In this document: positions 24,927-30,316 of the stretch, in pieces | Layout: each line of letters starts with the position of its first letter | How positions within the stretch are numbered: position 1 is the first letter of the stretch | Origin: Eubacterium sp. | Lineage (GTDB): Bacteria > Bacillota_A > Clostridia > Lachnospirales > Lachnospiraceae | Reading direction: 5' to 3' | Assembly (NCBI GenBank): GCA_023663915.1 | Contig: JAMPGN010000022.1 | Location: 1 to 30,316, forward strand | DNA: 30,316 nt | Notes under the pieces: generated by a model | What the model was told of the DNA's origin: nothing | The model's input: the letters and a program-made list of their open reading frames with translations, nothing else | The model's database searches: none | Translations under genes and position numbers: made by a program

Positions 24927-25790
24927 TCATTCTCGAAAAGCAATCAAATATAAATCAATCCCCTTCGCAATCCCTTCCGCGATCTGATCCCGGTACTGCA
25001 TCGAACACAGCTTTTCACGTTCTTTCTTATTGGAAAGGAATCCCGTCTCGATCAGGCACGCCGGCATCGTGCTCTTACTCGTCACACACATTTCGGGATC
25101 GGACACCAGTTCTCGTTCTACAGCTCCCGTTGCACTTACGGTCTCCTGCTGTATCAGCATCGCCAGACGCTTGCTTTCCGCTGTCTCGTCGCTCTCATCG
25201 TACCACGTCTCAATCCCCTCCACACTGTCCGTTCCACAGAAATTCTGGTGAATGCTCACATAGATTCTGGCATTCTGCCGATTCGCCATATCCACACGCT
25301 CTTCCTTATCAATGTACTGATCTCCTTTTCTTGCAAGCTGCGCGTTGTACCCCATGCTTCTTAGTTTCTGGACGACACGGTTCGCGATCTTCCTGTTAAT
25401 CTCTTTCTCCGTGATATCTCCGAAAACACAGCCGCCGTCCATACCCCCATGTCCAGGGTCAATCACGATCACACGCTCCGCCTCACTTCTCACCTGCTCC
25501 CATGCTTGATCGGCTATGGAGAACTGTCCGAAAGATATCGCCCGTGCAATATCTATCACATTTTTGTCATCCAAAGACACATACGTATCTGCTGCCGCCG
25601 TTTCTATCATTTCCGATGTCACTTTTTCCGCCGCAATTACCTTTGATGCCTTCGATGTCTGCAAAGCCACCGTAACCGCAACAATCAGAATACACAGGAC
25701 TACCACGATCCACATCATCGTCCCCATATACCTTCTGATCTCCTCTTTTCTCCTCTGTGCCCTGTAATAGCGTCTTGTCCTTGTGTACAT
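24927..25790 (-). CDS. N-acetylmuramoyl-L-alanine amidase (Amidase_3), membrane-anchored
   Basis: A 287-aa protein. A basic cytoplasmic start (YTRTRRYYRAQRRKEEIRR), one helix (about 24-44), a 60-residue linker and an Amidase_3 domain (about 106-285) with Zn ligands H114 (DPGHGG), E128 and H181 (SIHQN) and catalytic E248 (LIETGFLSN). It cleaves the amide between MurNAc and the stem peptide, as CwlD and LytC do; size and single anchor resemble CwlD. ATG 25790 is chosen because AGGAGAGGGG lies about 9 nt upstream; longer in-frame starts would read through the 22-bp repeats. Last gene of the two-component operon, 105 nt after the preceding stop. Confidence 0.92.
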   Translation of the reverse strand: MYTRTRRYYRAQRRKEEIRRYMGTMMWIVVVLCILIVAVTVALQTSKASKVIAAEKVTSEMIETAAADTYVSLDDKNVIDIARAISFGQFSIADQAWEQVRSEAERVIVIDPGHGGMDGGCVFGDITEKEINRKIANRVVQKLRSMGYNAQLARKGDQYIDKEERVDMANRQNARIYVSIHQNFCGTDSVEGIETWYDESDETAESKRLAMLIQQETVSATGAVERELVSDPEMCVTSKSTMPACLIETGFLSNKKEREKLCSMQYRDQIAEGIAKGIDLYLIAFRE

Positions 25791-25844
25791 AAAATGATGC
25801 CCCTCTCCTGTATTTGCTACCAGCATACCGGAAAGGTGCATCAA

Positions 25845-25910
25845 AGTTTCATCATTTTTGTAACATAGTTTCATCATTTTTGCATCAAAGTTGCATCATT
25901 TTGAGACTTT
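25845..25910 (-). repeat. Three 22-bp tandem repeats upstream of the amidase gene
   Basis: Units start at 25845, 25867 and 25889. Units 1 and 2 share the 16-nt AGTTTCATCATTTTTG exactly; unit 3 is AGTTGCATCATTTTGA. The 22-bp period is about two helical turns, so a protein bound to each would lie on one DNA face. They occupy the gap before the amidase and overlap the end of the preceding gene (stop at 25896). Possible operator, or a relic of slippage. Confidence 0.65.
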
Positions 25911-26732
25911 GAGAAAAAGCTCGTCAATCCCGTCATAAAATCCGACCGTCACGACGGTTCTGTCGCCGCCCGCGCCCGAAAAAACATATTTCTTGTAATA
26001 AGGCGTTGTCTCCAAAAGCGGATTGTCCGTCTCATACGCCTCCGGCGCGGTCAGTCCCATGTAGCCGCTCCACGCCTCGACTAGCGCGTCGGGATCGATA
26101 TCCTCCCATTTTAAATGCGACCGCACGTAAAATTCATATATTTTGCCGTTATCCGCATCGATATATGCGTCCAACAGACGGTTCTCCTTGTTTGCATTCT
26201 GTAAACTCCCAAGCAGGCTTAATTTCCAGACTGCCACATTGTTCCGCGGTTCCGGAACATCGATCGCAGAATACAGCGTCGCCTCGTAAGAGTCCGCGCT
26301 CACTTCCTTGACGGCGTCCGGCAGAATACCGAGTTCTTTTAGCGTAAGAATCCCCGCATTTGCACTCTCATAGATTTCCTCGTCCGTGATCTCCTGGCCA
26401 GAAGGTCCGTTGTGATTAACCACAAAAGCATAAGTTCCCGTCAACTCCTGATAGGTATTGTCCGTTTCTTTCATCTGCAGACTCTGCTCCGTTCCAGGTA
26501 CGCTCTGGGAATTAAGGCACTGTGACAAGATATAGAGTTTCTCATTGCTGCTCAACTGGTAGCGGTAGCCCTCCCTGCCGGTCTCTTCCTCCTGCGTTCT
26601 GATCTGATCGAGCACGCTGCGGTCTTTGTAAGTTGCTAGCGACTCCGGACCCCATATGGACAGGACGACTACCAAGGCAGTCAGTACGAGGAGAGCAAGA
26701 TTAAGAATATACTTTTTCATGTACTTCTGCAT
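25896..26732 (-). CDS. Single-helix exported protein of unknown function in the two-component operon
   Basis: A 278-aa protein with one N-terminal helix (about 8-27) and a large extracytoplasmic part. I do not recognise the family with certainty. The segment LLDAYIDADNGKIYEFYVRSHLKW (about 195-218) resembles PepSY/YpmB-type beta motifs, and the topology resembles YycH/YycI-like accessory proteins that act on sensor kinases. ATG 26732 is chosen for the AAGGAGGAGGG immediately upstream, inside the end of the kinase gene (32-nt overlap). Translational coupling to the kinase suggests that it modulates or senses with it; inferred from context only. Confidence 0.75.
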   Translation of the reverse strand: MQKYMKKYILNLALLVLTALVVVLSIWGPESLATYKDRSVLDQIRTQEEETGREGYRYQLSSNEKLYILSQCLNSQSVPGTEQSLQMKETDNTYQELTGTYAFVVNHNGPSGQEITDEEIYESANAGILTLKELGILPDAVKEVSADSYEATLYSAIDVPEPRNNVAVWKLSLLGSLQNANKENRLLDAYIDADNGKIYEFYVRSHLKWEDIDPDALVEAWSGYMGLTAPEAYETDNPLLETTPYYKKYVFSGAGGDRTVVTVGFYDGIDELFLKVSK

Positions 26733-28143
26733 GTCCCTCCTCCTTCCCTTCCTTCTGCAAAAGGAATCCGACCGTCGTACCCTCACCGGGTTTACTGTTG
26801 ATCTCCAACCGACTATCATGCAAAGCAAGAATCTCCGTACTAAGCGACAACCCCAGCCCCGCGCCGTTCCTGCTGCGTGATCGGGATTTGTCCACCATAT
26901 AAAATGCCTGTGTGATCTTGGATATTTCTTCTTCCGGTATACCGATACCGTAATCCCTGACGGTAAAACGGTAGCTGTCTTCCATCAAATGCCCTTCGAT
27001 CTCGATCTTACTTCCCTGCTCCGATGCTTTGCAGGCATTGTCCAGAAGATTCACGAGCACCATCTGAATCAGGTTAGAATCCGCCATCACATACGCCTCC
27101 TCATAAGCGAACACAAACTCCATCGCCTCATTTAGAAGAAACATGCTTCTGAGATACTCAAACAAAGATGCCGCCGGCACTCTCTGTATTTTCGCCCCTT
27201 CCTTTTTCGTCACGATAATATCAAGCAGGCGCAGCGACATTGCCTCAAGCCTTTTGCCTTCCGTATAAATATAGTTTGCGGAGAGCAGGCTTTTCTCCTC
27301 GTCCAGCTTTCTAGAACGGAGCATATCGGCGTAACCGATGATCGAAGTGAGCGGCGTTTTCAGTTCGTGCGCAAACGCGCCCACGAAATCTTCCCGTGCC
27401 TGTACCTCATCTTCCAACTGCCCAATCGTCCCCTCAAGCACCTCCGACATATGATTGAAATCCTGCGTAAGCTGCCCTAATTCATCATTGCTGACCTGTT
27501 TCGCACGATAGCCGTAATCGCCCGCCGCCATCTCCTTCGTGGCGCGCATGAGAAGACGGATCGGTTTCGTCAGCCCTGCCGCGATAAAATACATGATGAC
27601 AATGCCGAGAACGAGCATGAGGATCGTCAGACGGCGATAGACCGTAAATCCCATCGCACGCTCCTCAAACACCTGCGACACATCTCGCAGCGTCTCTAAG
27701 TACAGCACTCTTCCAAGCGCATTGACGCTGCTGCCCGTCTGAATATAGTAATGTTCCCCTATGTGGATCACGCGGTACGAGTACTGGTTTTCCCCGGTGG
27801 AGTTTAACAGTTCGTCGTCCGTCTCAAATCCATCACTGGCATAGAGAACGTTTTTCCCCTCATCGGAAATCCGAAGAAGCCTTCCCGTGCCCTGCCCGCC
27901 TGCTTCCAGATTCGACGCAATCTGTTCCACGGAACTATCCTGAAGCAGATCATATTTGACCGGCACGTTGAGGGCGGCAGTCTCGAATGCAAATCGCAAA
28001 ATGCTATTCTCGTCAAGCGCTTGCCCTACTTCCCTCTCAAGCGAAGTCTCAAACACATAATTCACGAAAAAGTAACCGCTAAAGCCAAGCGTAAGGGCTA
28101 TGATGATCGTAGTCCACAATAAAAGTTTTTGGGAAAATTTCAT
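26701..28143 (-). CDS. Sensor histidine kinase
   Basis: A 480-aa class I kinase: helix 1 (about 9-30), an extracytoplasmic sensing domain of about 140 residues, helix 2 (about 170-190), HAMP (190-242), a HisKA dimerisation domain with FAHELKTPLTS (phosphorylated H259) and HATPase_c with N box NLLDNACKASEQG, DYGIGIP and GAGLGLSL. ATG 28143 has AAAGGTG at 6-7 nt; a GTG at 28152 in frame overlaps that site. The gene follows the response regulator by 13 nt. Layout resembles VanS/PhoR-type cell-envelope sensors; the signal is unknown. Downstream genes (exported protein, amidase) point to cell-wall stress or remodelling. Confidence 0.95.
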   Translation of the reverse strand: MKFSQKLLLWTTIIIALTLGFSGYFFVNYVFETSLEREVGQALDENSILRFAFETAALNVPVKYDLLQDSSVEQIASNLEAGGQGTGRLLRISDEGKNVLYASDGFETDDELLNSTGENQYSYRVIHIGEHYYIQTGSSVNALGRVLYLETLRDVSQVFEERAMGFTVYRRLTILMLVLGIVIMYFIAAGLTKPIRLLMRATKEMAAGDYGYRAKQVSNDELGQLTQDFNHMSEVLEGTIGQLEDEVQAREDFVGAFAHELKTPLTSIIGYADMLRSRKLDEEKSLLSANYIYTEGKRLEAMSLRLLDIIVTKKEGAKIQRVPAASLFEYLRSMFLLNEAMEFVFAYEEAYVMADSNLIQMVLVNLLDNACKASEQGSKIEIEGHLMEDSYRFTVRDYGIGIPEEEISKITQAFYMVDKSRSRSRNGAGLGLSLSTEILALHDSRLEINSKPGEGTTVGFLLQKEGKEEGHAEVHEKVYS

Positions 28144-28156
28144 TCTAGTCACCTTT

Positions 28157-28810
28157 TTATATTTCCAGACGATACCCTACTTTGTACACCGCTACAAGAT
28201 TCTTCTCCCAGCCCAGCTTTTTTCTAAGCCTCTGCACATGAAGATCGAGCGTCCTGCTGTTGGCATAATACTCGTCGTCCCACACTTTTTCATATAAATT
28301 TTCACGAAAAAGTGCAACATTCCGATTCTCCGCAAAAAGCATCAAAAGATCGAACTCCTTACTGGTCAGCGGCACGGGATTCCCCGATCGTGTTACTCGC
28401 CTCGCCTCGATATCGATCTCAACCTCCCCGATGGTAAGTTTCTTGTCCGCCTTGTTATACCTGCGCAGAACCGCTTCCACCCTCGCAAGAAGCTCCGTCA
28501 CATCGAAAGGCTTGATGAGATAATCGTCCGCCCCCAGTTTCAGCCCTTTGACCCGGTCTCTCACCTCGTGTTTCGCTGAGATAAAAATAACCGGAACCTT
28601 ATACGGTCTTATGTAATCCATCACGTCATAGCCGTCCGCCCCCGGCAGCATAATGTCGAGGAGTACAAGGTCAAACGTATTCTTTTCCACCTCATCAATC
28701 GCCGCAAGCCCGTCCTGAACCGCCGTGCAGGAATACCCTGCGGCAGACAGATTCATATCGATCAGGTCACAGATCGGCTTTTCATCATCTACAATCAGTA
28801 TTTTAATCAT
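28157..28810 (-). CDS. OmpR/PhoB-family response regulator
   Basis: A 217-aa regulator. The receiver domain (1-115) has D8/D9, phosphoacceptor D52 (LLDIMLP), S78 and K100; the trans_reg_C winged helix follows (about 125-217; LTSKEFDLLMLFAENRNVALFRENLYEKVW, SRTLDLHVQRLRKKLG, VYKVGYRLEI). The ATG at 28810 overlaps the stop of the upstream gene by 4 nt (ATGA), which together with GGAG close by decides the start. Partner of the kinase gene downstream. Probable targets include its own operon; the 22-bp repeats at 25845-25910 are one candidate site, unproven. Confidence 0.95.
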   Translation of the reverse strand: MIKILIVDDEKPICDLIDMNLSAAGYSCTAVQDGLAAIDEVEKNTFDLVLLDIMLPGADGYDVMDYIRPYKVPVIFISAKHEVRDRVKGLKLGADDYLIKPFDVTELLARVEAVLRRYNKADKKLTIGEVEIDIEARRVTRSGNPVPLTSKEFDLLMLFAENRNVALFRENLYEKVWDDEYYANSRTLDLHVQRLRKKLGWEKNLVAVYKVGYRLEI

Positions 28811-30111
28811 GTCTCCGGACTCCACCCCCAATAGGCTCTCGCCTTTTCTACTAGTTCCGCAACCGTATCTTCCTCGCTGCAAATCACTTTTTTCTTCACT
28901 TCCGTATCCGTCTCAAATCCGCTGGTACGCTGATAGTAAATCGCGTAATCATTTCTTACGACAACCTCATTATCATTGCCCGCATAGCTGTAACGAGCAA
29001 GCACCAGCAAATCCTTCATCCCGTCCCCGTCAATATCCCTGCACGCGATCCCCTTGAGCGCATACAGGTTATCGAAATCGCCCATCGGCTGAAAACTCCA
29101 TACGATCTCGCCTTGCTCGTTCACCAGATAGATCATAAACGTGGTAAACTCCGCCATCGTATAAGTCCCCGGCATCACCTCCAGATAGCCCAACTTTTCA
29201 AATTGCCTGGAATAGTCCTGCTCGGCGGTAATCACAAATCCATTCTTAAGAAGCTCCCTCTTCGTCGAAGCAGTGTAAAGAAATTCCGTCGAATACCCAT
29301 CCCGCACATAGGCGATAATGCTCTCCGCACTCTTGTTCATACCAAACCGATTAATCTTGTCAGAAACCCTGTAATCATCATAAAATCCCTCACTGTCCTG
29401 AAACAGTACATCCCCCACCTTGTAACTCTTGCCCGAATAAGCTCCCGTCTTGTTCCTGCAGTCAACAATCAATATAATATCCATCCTGCCATCCCGGTTC
29501 AAATCCTGAAAAGAGACCGCCGAGATCGCACGGATCGGCTGTTCCAGACTACCAATGTTCCAACTGTTCGCCGCAAGCTGGTCCGTTCGGTACACCACCG
29601 TCCCGTCTTCCTTCGTGAAAAAAAGAGCGAGCCGGTGATACTTCTCCTCCATGGCCGGCACCAGATAAACGCTGCCGTAACCTGCCGTCTCAATCGGGAA
29701 AATCTGATCCTCAATCACCGAAAATCCATACTCCCCAATCTCCCGCTGCCTTTCGACCGCATAGAGCCTCGCCTGATAGTCCTCATAATCCGCAAGAAGC
29801 TGACGCTGTGCGATTTCGTCCTCGGAATCTGCTGCCCTGTTATCCAAACTGTCTACCCCAGCCGCTACCACAAATCTTCCACTTTCCGCTAACATCGAGA
29901 GTCCTTCACCCTTCAAGCCATTCCCTCCAGCCACCGCATAAACCCCCACCGGACAACTCCCAGCTAACAAAGCAATCATACAAACTAGCCCAACACTTCT
30001 TACCAGAACTGCCAAATTTCTTCCTCTATTTAATTTGCTCTTTCTTTTCCTAGTAATTCTATCTATCCTAAGCACCCCAAACACCAATTCTTCCTTCGTA
30101 ACTCCGAACAT
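28807..30111 (-). CDS. Exported FG-GAP/VCBS-like repeat protein heading the two-component operon
   Basis: About 434 aa. A signal-like helix lies at about 33-60 (LAVLVRSVGLVCMIALLAG) behind an unusually long basic N-terminus. The exported part has two calcium-loop-like motifs, DLNRDGRMD (203-211) and DIDGDGMKD (359-367), as in FG-GAP/VCBS beta-propeller repeats, among beta-rich sequence. Its stop overlaps the response regulator start by 4 nt, so it is translationally coupled to the two-component pair and may be an outside sensor or target. Start is uncertain: ATG 30111 (weak ribosome site), TTG 30114, or GTG 30084 preceded by AAGGAAG; a later start would give a normal signal peptide length. 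Confidence 0.78.
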   Translation of the reverse strand: MFGVTKEELVFGVLRIDRITRKRKSKLNRGRNLAVLVRSVGLVCMIALLAGSCPVGVYAVAGGNGLKGEGLSMLAESGRFVVAAGVDSLDNRAADSEDEIAQRQLLADYEDYQARLYAVERQREIGEYGFSVIEDQIFPIETAGYGSVYLVPAMEEKYHRLALFFTKEDGTVVYRTDQLAANSWNIGSLEQPIRAISAVSFQDLNRDGRMDIILIVDCRNKTGAYSGKSYKVGDVLFQDSEGFYDDYRVSDKINRFGMNKSAESIIAYVRDGYSTEFLYTASTKRELLKNGFVITAEQDYSRQFEKLGYLEVMPGTYTMAEFTTFMIYLVNEQGEIVWSFQPMGDFDNLYALKGIACRDIDGDGMKDLLVLARYSYAGNDNEVVVRNDYAIYYQRTSGFETDTEVKKKVICSEEDTVAELVEKARAYWGWSPET

Positions 30112-30114
30112 CAA

Positions 30115-30316
30115 CTAAACTGCCAAATCCATATCACTCTATCAACCTTTTCCAAATCCTCGTATAAATTCAGGTATCAAAATGTCTATCGTATAAGTTG
30201 TGAAGGCAGATTGCACAAAAAGTTCTCTTGTGTCGGGTTTCGTCGAATGGATTTTCTAAGTATTCCGATGTAAACAGTGACACCGGACGCAACCGCCCTC
30301 AACGCGCATCCATGCG
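30115..30316. other. Intergenic region at the right edge
   Basis: About 200 nt upstream of the first operon gene. No gene is supported; the only open stretch at the edge on the minus strand ends at a stop within 60 nt and could at most be the tail of an unseen gene. A TTGTGC, 17-nt, TATACG pair on the minus strand near 30190-30220 is a weak promoter candidate for the operon. Confidence 0.3.

Noticed and set aside
25845..25910. Short CRISPR-like array
   Set aside because: Three 22-bp back-to-back units without unique spacers and no cas genes; a tandem repeat or operator array instead.
29113..29892. 259-codon open frame on the plus strand
   Set aside because: Antisense to the VCBS-like gene; translation is rich in His/Arg/Pro/Leu without domain features and has no ribosome site.

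Overview
The window looks like chromosome from an anaerobic, probably spore-forming member of the Firmicutes, most likely Lachnospiraceae (Clostridia). This is inferred from AGGAGG-type ribosome sites, the PHP-type CpsB / Wzz-type CpsC / BY-kinase CpsD trio, LCP proteins, a SpoIID/LysM protein and a CwlD-like amidase. No rRNA, tRNA or CRISPR was seen. Every gene I accept is on the minus strand, so the biological order runs from high to low coordinates. The left end cuts through a flippase gene.

Layout in transcription order. (1) 30111-24927: an apparent operon of an FG-GAP/VCBS-like exported protein, an OmpR-type response regulator, a histidine kinase, a one-helix exported protein of unknown function and a cell-wall amidase. 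The amidase is preceded by three 22-bp tandem repeats. (2) 24873-20160: a cation diffusion facilitator, a secreted TIM-barrel-like putative glycosidase (DUF5722-like) with a good sigma-A promoter, a strongly folded intergenic region, and a signal-less SpoIID/peptidoglycan-binding/LysM protein. (3) 19777-17424: a Zn/Cd/Pb P-type ATPase followed by an ArsR-type regulator. (4) 17286-15724: a tyrosine recombinase gene enclosed by two inverted 29-bp recombination-like sites. Each site is a palindrome of 11-bp arms around the same 7-bp spacer. (5) 15670-1: a Wzx/Wzy-type surface polysaccharide cluster. It starts with phosphatase, chain-length protein and BY-kinase (cpsB-C-D), then an Ig-like membrane protein, an LCP transferase, a sortase-like lipoprotein, a small secreted protein, a second LCP-like protein, the initiating sugar transferase, GT4 and GT2 glycosyltransferases, the Wzy polymerase, a pyruvyl transferase, another GT2 and the Wzx flippase.

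Two things stand out. First, the recombinase segment lies directly upstream of cpsB, and its two sites are arranged for inversion. A candidate outward promoter at its right end now points away from the capsule genes; inversion would place it facing cpsB. This suggests a self-encoded phase-variation switch for the polysaccharide, possibly in the OFF state here. Second, the block between cpsD and the initiating transferase pairs an intact LCP enzyme with two proteins that look catalytically dead. One is a sortase-B-fold lipoprotein lacking the catalytic Cys and His; the other is an LCP paralogue with Pro for the key Arg and a deletion over the second Arg motif. With the secreted Ala/Ser/Pro-rich protein and the Ig-like protein they may form an undescribed surface assembly or polysaccharide attachment module.

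The sugar-specific genes from 1 to about 5.8 kb are visibly much more AT-rich than the rest, as expected for an exchangeable serotype-like cassette attached to a conserved regulatory and export half.
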